Source of the DNA: Pseudomonas poae
GTDB lineage: Bacteria; Pseudomonadota; Gammaproteobacteria; Pseudomonadales; Pseudomonadaceae
Direction: 5' to 3'
DNA: 64,000 nucleotides
Assembly (NCBI GenBank): GCA_004000515.1
Contig: CP034537.1
Span: 2,742,001 to 2,806,000, forward strand
The translations under genes and the position numbers were made by a program. This document shows positions 34,060-42,516 of the stretch, piece by piece; the first letter of the stretch is position 1; each line of letters starts with the position of its first letter. The notes below the pieces were generated by a model that was not told the origin of the DNA, searched no databases, and saw nothing but the letters and a program-made list of their open reading frames with translations.

Positions 34060-35468
34060 ATGCGTTACATCAGCACCCGCGGCCAGGCACCGGCCCTGAA
34101 TTTCGAAGACGTCTTGCTGGCAGGCCTTGCCACTGACGGCGGCCTGTACGTGCCGGAAAACCTGCCACGCTTCACCCAGGAAGAAATCGCTTCCTGGGCC
34201 GGCCTGCCGTACCACGAGCTGGCGTTCCGGGTGATGCGCCCGTTCGTCACCGGCAGCATTCCGGATGCGGATTTCAAGAAGATCCTGGAAGAAACCTACG
34301 GCGTGTTTTCCCATAGCGCCATCGCACCTTTGCGCCAACTGAACGGCAACGAGTGGGTCTTGGAACTGTTCCACGGTCCGACCCTGGCGTTCAAGGACTT
34401 CGCCCTGCAACTGCTGGGTCGCCTGCTCGACTACGTGCTGCAAAAACGCGGCGAGCGCGTGGTGATCATCGGCGCGACTTCCGGTGATACCGGCTCGGCC
34501 GCCATCGAAGGCTGCAAGCACTGCGAAAACGTCGACATCTTCATCCTGCACCCGCACAAGCGTGTGTCGGAAGTGCAGCGTCGCCAGATGACCACCATCT
34601 TCGGTGAGAACATCCACAACATCGCCATCGAAGGCAACTTCGATGACTGCCAGAAATGGTCAAGAACAGCTTCGCTGACCAGAGCTTCCTGAAGGGCACG
34701 CGCCTGGTGGCGGTGAACTCGATCAACTGGGCGCGGATCATGGCCCAGATCGTCTACTACTTCCATGCTTCCCTGCAGTTGGGCGGGCCGGCGCGTTCGG
34801 TGTCGTTCTCGGTGCCGACCGGCAACTTCGGCGACATCTTCGCCGGCTACCTGGCACGCAATATGGGCCTGCCGATCAACCAGTTGATCGTCGCCACAAA
34901 CCGCAACGACATCCTGCACCGCTTCATGAGCGGCAACAGGTACGTCAAGGAAACCCTGCACGCGACCCTGTCGCCGTCCATGGACATCATGGTCTCGTCG
35001 AACTTCGAACGCCTGCTGTTCGACATGCACGGTCGTAACGGTGCGGCGATTGCCGGCCTGATGGACACCTTCAAGAGCGGTGGCGGTTTCAGCGTTGATG
35101 AAGAGCGCTGGACCGAAACCCGCAAGCTGTTCGATTCCCTGGCCGTGGACGATGCGCAGACCTGCGAGACCATCGCCGAAGTCTATGCCCAGACCGGCGA
35201 ACTGCTCGACCCGCACACCGCCATCGGTGTGAAGGCCGCCCGTGAATGCCGTCGCAGCCTGGATATCCCGATGGTGATCCTGGGCACCGCCCACCCGGTA
35301 AAATTCCCGGAAGCGGTGGAGAAAGCGGGCGTTGGCAAGGCGCTGGAACTGCCGGTGCACTTGGCTGACCTGTTTGAGCGTGAAGAGCGTTGCACGGTGT
35401 TGGCCAACGACCTGAAGGCTGTGCAGGCGTTTGTCAGCCAGCATGGCAACCGGGGCAAACCGTTGTAA
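34060..35468 (+). CDS. thrC: Threonine synthase (frameshifted in this sequence)
   Basis: About 469 residues. A PLP enzyme that converts O-phosphohomoserine to threonine. It starts MRYISTRGQAPALNFEDVLL at 34060 with GAGGAG ahead. The PLP-lysine motif is FHGPTLAFKDFALQ, and phosphate binding involves GATSGDTGSAAIEG and PTGNFGDIFAGYLA. The frame breaks near 34653, where one G is missing; restored, it reads DDCQEMVKNSFADQSFLKGT. Follows hom by 67 nt, as part of the same unit. Confidence 0.95.
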
Positions 35469-35485
35469 GGCAAGCCGCGTACACA

Positions 35486-35527
35486 AAAACGCCGCTTTCC
35501 CTTCCTTGGGTCAGCGGCGTTTTTTGT
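35486..35527 (+). terminator. Rho-independent terminator after thrC
   Basis: AAAAACGCCGCT and AGCGGCGTTTTTT form a strong stem around a pyrimidine-rich loop, followed by a T-run. Confidence 0.88.
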
Positions 35528-35555
35528 TTGTGGCAGGCCCGGTAGGCGCAACTGA

Positions 35556-35756
35556 CTAGGTGAGTAGCTTCTGCACGATGGCCAATACGGTGCTGAAAAC
35601 CGTAAACATTGCCATGACCACACCCATGGGGTACCAGAAATTCTCACGGGTTATCTTGTGAGTCTCGGCGGTGAGTTTGCGTTGCTCTGCATAGATGCGT
35701 GATATATCGGCATGAATTTTCTCCAATGCAGCCTGCTCTTTGTCGTGCTCCAACAT
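35556..35756 (-). CDS. Small membrane protein with a charged N-terminal helix
   Basis: A 66-residue protein of unknown function. Starting at MLEHDKEQAALEKI, about 40 polar residues with helical, coiled-coil-like character (HADISRIYAEQRKLTAETHK) are followed by one membrane segment (MGVVMAMFTVFSTVLAIVQKLL). I chose the ATG at 35756 because AAGGATG lies about 9 nt upstream; an ATG at 35765 directly abuts that sequence. It is convergent with thrC. It may be an accessory or stress membrane peptide; no homologue is recognised. Confidence 0.6.
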   Translation of the reverse strand: MLEHDKEQAALEKIHADISRIYAEQRKLTAETHKITRENFWYPMGVVMAMFTVFSTVLAIVQKLLT

Positions 35757-36070
35757 CGTCTTCATCCTTCGCAATAAGGGCCTTTTGACATGCGCTTTAC
35801 TCCGCGTAGCAGCGTCACCAGCGCTCACCGAGTATAGGATTCACCCCCGGTCTCAGCCGCCAGCAACCCCCAAAACAACCACCCAATGCGTTAGCAGTTA
35901 TGTGCAGCCGTTTTTTGCCTGTCATGTTGCAAGCGCATGCTGGAATCCGTCACTCCCTGACGGCCCCATAAAGACGATAAAGCGAACTTTCCTACGTCAC
36001 AAAAGGTCACTTAGGATAGATGCAGCTCCCGTTGAACCGATTGTTCCCGAACTATTGAGTGGTGATCGAG
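35757..36070. other. Intergenic region between divergent small genes
   Basis: This holds the presumed divergent promoters of the small membrane protein gene and the DUF3509 gene. I see no further gene and no strong repeat. Confidence 0.4.
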
Positions 36071-36355
36071 ATGGAAAGTATCAGCCTATTGCTCGAAGAA
36101 GCACTGAGCCCTTATCAGGTTACGCTGACCACCTCTGGTGCGCAGGACGAGTGCCTGGTGACGGTGAAGAACCCTGCTGGCGCTATCGTGGTCGAACGTG
36201 AAGTCGACCGGGCGCAATTGATGGACAAGCGGGTGTTGGTGGATGTGGTGGATTGCCTGCTGCGCGACATCAAAATCGCCGAAGGGCGTGTGGAACCCTC
36301 AGTCATTGCGGCGTTACGTAACGCTGCCCAGACCCGTAGTGCTGCTGTTGCATGA
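36071..36355 (+). CDS. DUF3509 protein
   Basis: A 94-residue protein, MESISLLLEEALSPYQVTLT, with VERSEVDRAQL-like charged middle (VEREVDRAQLMDKRVLVDVV). It resembles DUF3509, a family of small proteins largely confined to Pseudomonas and without known function. Followed by a structured RNA region with a terminator. Confidence 0.75.
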   Translation: MESISLLLEEALSPYQVTLTTSGAQDECLVTVKNPAGAIVVEREVDRAQLMDKRVLVDVVDCLLRDIKIAEGRVEPSVIAALRNAAQTRSAAVA

Positions 36356-36407
36356 AGAATTGTTTATTGATGGAAACTTCCTACAGCATGGCCGGTCAGA
36401 TTTTGTA

Positions 36408-36516
36408 ACAGCAAGAGCAAACATTGTGCTCCGGTGTTTGTGCCTTGCTGTACTGGTCTCAATGTGTAGGCCACGTTTAACCCCGAGTTGTCTCCCCACT
36501 GCTCGGGGTTTCTTTT
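36408..36516 (+). ncRNA. Candidate structured small RNA or 3' untranslated element with terminator
   Basis: ACAGCAAG at 36408-36415 and GCAAACA pair with TGTTTG and CCTTGCTGT ending at 36451, forming about 15 bp with small bulges. At 36480-36516 a rho-independent terminator follows, with ACCCCGAG and CTCGGGGT arms and a T-rich tail. The 170 bases after the DUF3509 stop contain no gene. This could be an independent small RNA or one processed from the DUF3509 mRNA. No promoter is clear. Confidence 0.45.
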
Positions 36517-36528
36517 GCCTGCGATTTG

Positions 36529-37413
36529 TCATGGCTCAGGCGCCTCCTGGAAGAAGCTCGGGTTGTCCTGCAGGTATTGCTCACGCATCTGCGGGTCCAG
36601 CCATGCGGCATAGGACTGCTGTACCTGCTCCATTGGGATCTCGCGCAGCACCTGGTTGATCCGCTCTATCGCCACGCGCCCTTGAGGCGTGTCCGAACAG
36701 CCGATACGGGTGCGTTGGTAGGGCAATGAACCTTTGATGGGGTAGAAACTCAGGTCGTCGGCGCCAATGCCTTGCTGCATCGCGTGGTAGCGCACCTCTG
36801 GCCAATAGCCCAACACCGCTTCTAGCCGTCCCAGGCGTTGCATCTGCAATAGGCTGCCCAAGGCGTCGTTGCCGTAATGTAGAGCCAGTTTATGCGCCCC
36901 GGCATGCCTGAGTCGCTCATCGATGACTGGCCCGTAGCTGCGTTCCGCGATGGTACCCATGCGTGTTTTATGTGCTTCGAGGAAGGCTTGCAGGTCGAAT
37001 TGGCCTTCGACGATAAACGGCGCCATGGCCTCAAGCTGGGCGCGTCGGATCGTGACCCCGTTACTGACGACGACAAAAGCCTGGTTGGAAAATACGATGT
37101 ATTTGGCCCGTTCAGCCGTCCACAGCAGTGACGGATCACAGGTGAACGAAGGTTCACGCAGCATCTGCGTGCCACGCGCGCGGTTGACGTGCAGCACTTG
37201 GTGTCGATATTCCGGTAAGTGCTCGATCAGCATCGGCAACAGTTGGTCCAGCGCGCCCGCGCCTTTGCCTGGCCCTTCAAAAATAGTCAGCGGGGGTAAA
37301 TCGCGCAGCAACCAGATCAGCGTGTCCTCTGCATGCGCAGGCAGAGGCCAGCCACCGATTACTCCGGCGCTGAGGCACAGCTGGATAAGCCAGCGTTTGC
37401 ACCGGTGAGTCAT
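36529..37413 (-). CDS. Periplasmic solute-binding-like protein, TIGR02285 family
   Basis: A 294-residue exported protein with a signal peptide (LIQLCLSAGVIGGWPLPAHA). The body looks like the type-2 periplasmic binding fold of amino-acid transporters: LIWLLRDLPPLTIFEGPGKG, TCDPSLLWTAERAKYIVFSN, LGSLLQMQRLGRLEAVLGYWP. No transporter genes are near. Members of this family have no proven ligand. Its ATG overlaps the stop of the CoA-transferase gene (TGATG), so translation is coupled. Confidence 0.75.
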   Translation of the reverse strand: MTHRCKRWLIQLCLSAGVIGGWPLPAHAEDTLIWLLRDLPPLTIFEGPGKGAGALDQLLPMLIEHLPEYRHQVLHVNRARGTQMLREPSFTCDPSLLWTAERAKYIVFSNQAFVVVSNGVTIRRAQLEAMAPFIVEGQFDLQAFLEAHKTRMGTIAERSYGPVIDERLRHAGAHKLALHYGNDALGSLLQMQRLGRLEAVLGYWPEVRYHAMQQGIGADDLSFYPIKGSLPYQRTRIGCSDTPQGRVAIERINQVLREIPMEQVQQSYAAWLDPQMREQYLQDNPSFFQEAPEP

Positions 37414-38611
37414 CAGATCGCGCCTTCCTCACGCAGACGGACAATGGCGGCTGCGTCATAACCAGCCCATTGAGTACCACGCTGTTGTGCTCACCCAACT
37501 GCGGCCCGACCCACTCGCAGCTGCCCGGGGTGTCCGACAGCTTGGGCACAATGCCTGGCATCTTGAAGTCCTTGCCGTCGGGAAGCTGGGCCTTGAGGAA
37601 CATCTCACGGGCGAGAAATTGCGGATCGCCCAGCATGTCCTCGGCACTGTAGATGCGGCTGGCCGGCACCTCGGCCTTGTTCAACGCCTCGACTACCTGG
37701 CCCAGTGGCAGTGAGTTCACCCAGCGGTCAATCACCCCGTACAGCTCGTCACGACGGCTATCGCGCCCGTCATTGCTGGCAAGGACAGGATCGTCAGCCA
37801 GGTCTTCACGACCGATGGCCACCATGAAACGCTTGAAGATCGCATCGCCATTGGCGCCAATCTGTACGTGCTTGCCATCAAGGCTGGTGTGGATCGACGA
37901 CGGCGTAATGCCAGGCATGATGTTGCCGGTGCGCTCGCGGATAAAACCGAACACGTCGAACTCCGGGATCATGCTTTCCATCATGGCGAAGATCGCTTCA
38001 TACAGCGCCACATCCACTACCTGGCCCAGGCCGCCGTTGACCTCGCGATGACGCAGCGCCATCAATGCGCCAATCACGGCCCACAAGGCCGCAATGGAGT
38101 CACCGATGGAAATCCCGGTGCGCACCGGCGGGCGATCCTCGAAGCCGGTGATGTAGCGCAGGCCGCCCATGGATTCGCCTACCGCGCCAAATCCTGGTTG
38201 GTCCTTCATCGGCCCGGTCTGGCCAAAGCCCGAGAGACGCACCATCACCAGCTTGGGGTTGAGCGCGTGCAGGGTTTCCCAGCTTAAACCGAGTTTCTCG
38301 AGCACGCCGGGGCGGAAGTTTTCGATCAGGATGTCGGCGTCTGCCAGCAACTGTTTGAGAATCGCCAGACCATTCGGATGCTTGAGGTTCAGTGTCAGCG
38401 ACTGCTTGTTGCGCGCTTGCACGAACCACCACAGTGATGTGCCTTCATACAGTTTGCGCCATTTACGCAACGGGTCGCCGCCGTCGGGGGATTCGACCTT
38501 GATCACCTCGGCGCCGAACTCGGCGCAGATACGCGAGGCGAACGGGCCGGCGATCAGGGTGCCGAGTTCGATGACTTTCAGGCCGGCAAGCGGTTTGGCA
38601 TTAAACGACAT
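37413..38611 (-). CDS. CaiB/BaiF CoA-transferase family III protein (frameshifted near the end)
   Basis: About 399 residues. Family III CoA-transferase motifs are LAGLKVIELGTLIAGPFASR, GAEVIKVESPDGGDPLRKW and DILIENFRPGVLEKLGL, and the nucleophile region FGAVGESMGGLRYITG. It transfers CoA between carboxylic acids; the substrate cannot be read. One G appears missing at CC 37462-37463; the restored end reads LNGLGYDAAAIVRLREEGAI with a stop at 37413-37415. Coupled to the TIGR02285 gene. Confidence 0.9.
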
Positions 38612-38759
38612 GAGGATCCTTGTCTGCGCAGGGCGGTGGTGTGAAGCCTTTTAACATAGGCGAGTGGCCCAGTGATAAGGATGATGCAGAGCAGGATTCG
38701 TTGAATGACCTCGCCATCGGTTAGACTGGCCGCCTTTCCCTGTCTCTAGAAGTGCGTTC

Positions 38760-39302
38760 ATGGCCCAGCCGTCCACGACCTACAAATTCGAACTCAACCT
38801 CACCGACCTCGATCGTTCGGTGTATGAGAGCGTCAAACAGACCATCGCCCGTCACCCTTCGGAAACCGAAGAGCGCATGACCGTGCGTCTGCTGGCCTAC
38901 GCCCTCTGGTACAACGAGCAGTTGTCGTTCGGGCGTGGCCTGTCAGATGTAGACGAGCCAGCCCTGTGGGAAAAAAGCCTGGATGATCGGGTTTTGCATT
39001 GGATCGAAGTCGGTCAGCCCGATGCCGACCGCCTGACCTGGTGCTCGCGCCGTACCGAGCGCACCAGCCTGTTGGCCTACGGCAGCCTGCGCGTATGGGA
39101 AGGCAAGGTGGTGCCGGTGGCAACCAACCTGAAAAACGTGCACATCGCTGCCGTGCCTCAGGAAGTCCTTGAGACCCTGGCCAAGGACATGCCCCGCGTG
39201 ATCAAGTGGGACGTGATGATCAGCGAAGGCACGATTTTCGTCACCGATGACCGTGGTCAGCATGAAGTGCAACTGCAATGGTTGGTCGGCGAGCGCGGTT
39301 GA
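38760..39302 (+). CDS. yaeQ: YaeQ family protein
   Basis: A 180-residue cytoplasmic protein matching YaeQ over its length: TYKFELNLTDLDRSVYES, ERMTVRLLAYALWYNEQLSFGRGLSDVDEPALW and VWEGKVVPVATNLKNV. The fold is restriction-endonuclease-like. Its function is unclear; the E. coli protein was linked to RfaH effects. Followed by a terminator hairpin. Confidence 0.93.
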   Translation: MAQPSTTYKFELNLTDLDRSVYESVKQTIARHPSETEERMTVRLLAYALWYNEQLSFGRGLSDVDEPALWEKSLDDRVLHWIEVGQPDADRLTWCSRRTERTSLLAYGSLRVWEGKVVPVATNLKNVHIAAVPQEVLETLAKDMPRVIKWDVMISEGTIFVTDDRGQHEVQLQWLVGERG

Positions 39303-39327
39303 ATCACAGCCCCAAGTGGCAGCTTTA

Positions 39328-39358
39328 AGCTACAAGCTTGGAGCTTGTAGCTAAATTT
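39328..39358 (+). terminator. Terminator after yaeQ
   Basis: AGCTACAAGC and GCTTGTAGCT form a perfect stem, followed by AAATTTTT. Confidence 0.7.
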
Positions 39359-39385
39359 TTCCTACAGAGAACTTCCCTGCGTCCC

Positions 39386-41094
39386 ATGCGTATCGATCCC
39401 CGCCCGTTGCCCGCCGTCCTGCCGTTCCTCGGTGAATTGCCACCGCTGTTAACCCGTCTCTACGCCGCTCGCGGGGTGCAGTCGGAAGCCGAACTGGATA
39501 AAAGCCTGGCGCGGTTGATCCCCTATCAGCAGCTCAAGGGCATCGACGCGGCTGTAGATCTGCTGGTGACGGCCCTGCAGCAGCGCCAGCGCATCCTGAT
39601 CGTGGGTGACTTTGATGCCGATGGTGCCACCGCCAGCACCGTGGGCACTCTGGGGCTGCGTTTGCTCGGTGCGGCCCATGTCGACTACCTAGTGCCCAAC
39701 CGTTTCGAATACGGCTATGGCCTGACCCCGGAAATCGTCGCTGTGGCCCTGCAGCGCAAGCCGCAGTTGCTGATTACCGTGGATAACGGTATTTCCAGCG
39801 TCGAAGGTGTGGCGGCGGCGAAAGCCGCTGGGCTGCAGGTATTGGTCACCGATCACCACTTGCCCGGCGATGAGTTGCCGGCGGCGGATGCCATCGTCAA
39901 TCCGAACCAGCCAGGCTGCGAGTTCCCGAGTAAGGCCTTGGCCGGTGTAGGCGTGATCTTCTACGTGCTCATGGCCCTGCGTGCACGCTTGCGCAGCCTG
40001 GGCTGGTACGAGAGCAAGCCACAGCCGAACATTGGCGAGCTGCTGGATCTGGTCGCATTGGGCAGCGTCGCCGACGTGGTGCCGCTGGATGCCAACAACC
40101 GCATCCTGGTGCATCAAGGCCTGGAGCGTATTCGAGCCGGTCGTGCGCGGCCTGGGATCAAGGCGATCCTCGAAGTGGCCAAGCGTGATGCGGCGCGCAT
40201 CACCTCAACCGACCTGGGCTTTATCCTCGGCCCACGGCTCAATGCTGCTGGGCGCCTGGACGACATGAGCCTGGGTATCGAATGCCTGCTCACTACCGAC
40301 TTCGCCGCGGCGCGGGAAATGGCTGCGCAACTGGATGGCATGAACCAGGATCGCAAATCCATCGAGCAAGGTATGCAGCGCGAGGCGCTGGCCCAGCTCA
40401 AGGATTTGCCGGTGGAGTCGATGCCCTACGGGTTATGCCTGTTCGATCCGGAATGGCACCAAGGCGTGATCGGCATCCTGGCGTCACGCATGAAAGAGCG
40501 TTACTTCCGCCCGACCATCGCCTTCGCCGACGCCGGTGATGGCCTGCTCAAGGGCTCAGGGCGCTCCGTGCAGGGTTTTCACATCCGTGATGCACTGGCG
40601 GTAGTCGCGAGCCAGCATCCCAACCTGATCGCCAAGTACGGCGGCCACGCCATGGCGGCGGGGCTGACACTGCTCGAGGAAAACTTCCCACTGTTCGCTG
40701 AAGCTTTCGATGCCGAAGTGCGTCGGCAACTGCGCGAAGAAGACCTGACCGGGCGCTTGTTGTCCGATGGCACCCTGGCGGTGGAAGAATTTCACCTGGA
40801 ACTGGCCCGCGCGTTGCGTCACGCCGGTCCGTGGGGCAGCACTTTCCTGAACCGGTGTTTCACGGTGTGTTCCAGTTAGTGGAGCAGCGCGTGGTGGGTG
40901 AGCGGCACTTGAAGGTGGTGCTCAAGACCGAATGCGGGTCAGTGAAGCTCGATGGCATCGCGTTTGGCGTTGACCGCGAGGTCTGGCCGAACCCTACGGT
41001 GAAGTGGGTGGAGTTGGCCTACAAGCTGGATGTGAACGAGTTTCGGGGCAATGAGACGGTACAGCTGATGATTGCCCATATCGAACCACGCTAG
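39386..41094 (+). CDS. recJ: Single-stranded-DNA-specific exonuclease RecJ (frameshifted near the end)
   Basis: About 569 residues. 5'-3' exonuclease in recombination and mismatch repair. It starts MRIDPRPLPAVLPFLGELPP at 39386. DHH-family motifs: ILIVGDFDADGATAST, LVTDHHLPGDELP, and the DHHA1 domain with KGSGRSVQGFHIRDAL and GGHAMAAGLTL. The G4 run 40833-40836 lacks one G; restored, it reads HAGPWGQHFPEPVFHGVF and runs to the stop at 41092-41094. Confidence 0.95.
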
Positions 41095-41115
41095 CTCTCA
41101 GCAATACCACAAACC

Positions 41116-41207
41116 AATGTGGGAGCTGGCTTGCCTGCGATGCAGTCAGCTCGGTGTATCAGTTGCACCGAGGTGATGCTATCGCAGGCAAGCCAGCTCC
41201 CACATTT
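41116..41207. repeat. REP pair (REPIN-like inverted repeat)
   Basis: AATGTGGGAGCTGGCTTGCC continuing to TGCGAT, and the inverse ATCGCAGGCAAGCCAGCTCC, between convergent recJ and acvB. Confidence 0.87.
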
Positions 41208-41229
41208 TCATCCGCGTACAGCCGGCGAA

Positions 41230-42516
41230 TTACTCGGTTTTATCCTTGGTCTGGTGCTTCACGATGATATCCACCAACCGCTGAGCCAGCGCTGGGTAGT
41301 TCTCATCGAAGTGATGCCCACCTGGCAACTTCACAGCCTCACCTACGGCAGTCTTATCCGTGCAGCCGCTCTCGTCGACTTCTTCCGCGCCGTAGATGCA
41401 CACCACTTTGTCCGCTGGCAGCTTGGCCATTTCCGGGCCGGTGGCGGCTTCTTTACCGGCGTTGCCGAGCCAACCTTCCACTTCGATTTCAAAGCTGCCG
41501 GTACGTGCAAACGCCAGCAGGATGATCGCGTCCACGCGCTGCTGCTCGTTCTCTGGCAGGCGGTTGTAGATAGCGGGCAGTACGTCGGCACCGAATGAGT
41601 AGCCGGTCAGTACGAAGCGCTTGGTGCCCCATTTTTGCCGGTAGTGTTGCATCAGCTCGGTGAGGTCTTTGGCGCTTTGCTCCGGGGTCTTGTGCTGCCA
41701 GTAGTAGCGCAGGGTGTCGATGCCCACGACCGGGTAGCCGATCTTGGCCATTTCGCCGGCCACGTCGCGGTCCAGGTCGCGCCAGCCGCCGTCACCGGAG
41801 AGGAACAGGGTCACAGTGTCCTTGGCTTGACCCGCGGGTACTTCGACCACTGGAATGGCCAGGCCGCCGTTGTCCGAACCTACCAATTGCTTGCGCAGTT
41901 CGTTGTTCAGCACTTGCGGGTAGTGAATATCGTAGTCACTGATGCTGGTGGTGGCGCGAGGTGTGTCACGTACGAAACTGGCGCTTTCATCGTCAGGGTT
42001 ATCGTTCCAGGCGACCAGCCAGCTGCCGTGGGCGGAGGTTTTCGGCAGTGGGTCCTTGCAGCCTTCCTGTACCAGCGCAAAACCGACGGAGATGGCGTTG
42101 GCCTTATCGTCGGTCTGGGTGGCCAGCCAGCGCCAGGCGAGGGCTGCGCCAGGGCCGATGCCGCTGACCAGCGTTGCCGGGCCTTTGAGTTGGGCCAGCG
42201 CATTTTGCAATGCTTGTTCTTGCAGCTTGCAGTCATCTTTCGGCAGCACTACCTGGACAATCTGCGCAGCACCGCCTTGGCTGAGGGCGATCAATTGGCT
42301 GTCGGTCAGGGTTTCATCGGCCATCACGGCCACGGCTACGCGGGCTTTCGGTGTGCTGGACGGGGTTACACGGGTCATCACCGAACCGTCGGCCTGGGGC
42401 AGTTGCTCCAGGGTCGGTTGCGGGGCAGGGCGGTTCCAGTACCAAAAGCCAGCACCTGCGATCAGGGCGAGCAGCACTACTAAGGCCAATACATACCGCC
42501 AGGAGCGTCGAATCAT
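41230..42516 (-). CDS. acvB: AcvB/VirJ-like periplasmic serine hydrolase, probable aminoacyl-phosphatidylglycerol hydrolase
   Basis: A 428-residue protein with an N-terminal membrane anchor (YVLALVVLLALIAGAGFWYW) and an alpha/beta-hydrolase of the VirJ type. TVTLFLSGDGGWRDLDRDVA starts the VirJ domain; FVLTGYSFGADVLP carries the GxSxG serine; HHFDEN is the late His region. In P. aeruginosa and Agrobacterium the neighbour of mprF/lpiA hydrolyses alanyl- or lysyl-phosphatidylglycerol. Its ATG overlaps the mprF stop by one base (TGATG), so the pair is co-translated. Confidence 0.85.
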   Translation of the reverse strand: MIRRSWRYVLALVVLLALIAGAGFWYWNRPAPQPTLEQLPQADGSVMTRVTPSSTPKARVAVAVMADETLTDSQLIALSQGGAAQIVQVVLPKDDCKLQEQALQNALAQLKGPATLVSGIGPGAALAWRWLATQTDDKANAISVGFALVQEGCKDPLPKTSAHGSWLVAWNDNPDDESASFVRDTPRATTSISDYDIHYPQVLNNELRKQLVGSDNGGLAIPVVEVPAGQAKDTVTLFLSGDGGWRDLDRDVAGEMAKIGYPVVGIDTLRYYWQHKTPEQSAKDLTELMQHYRQKWGTKRFVLTGYSFGADVLPAIYNRLPENEQQRVDAIILLAFARTGSFEIEVEGWLGNAGKEAATGPEMAKLPADKVVCIYGAEEVDESGCTDKTAVGEAVKLPGGHHFDENYPALAQRLVDIIVKHQTKDKTE

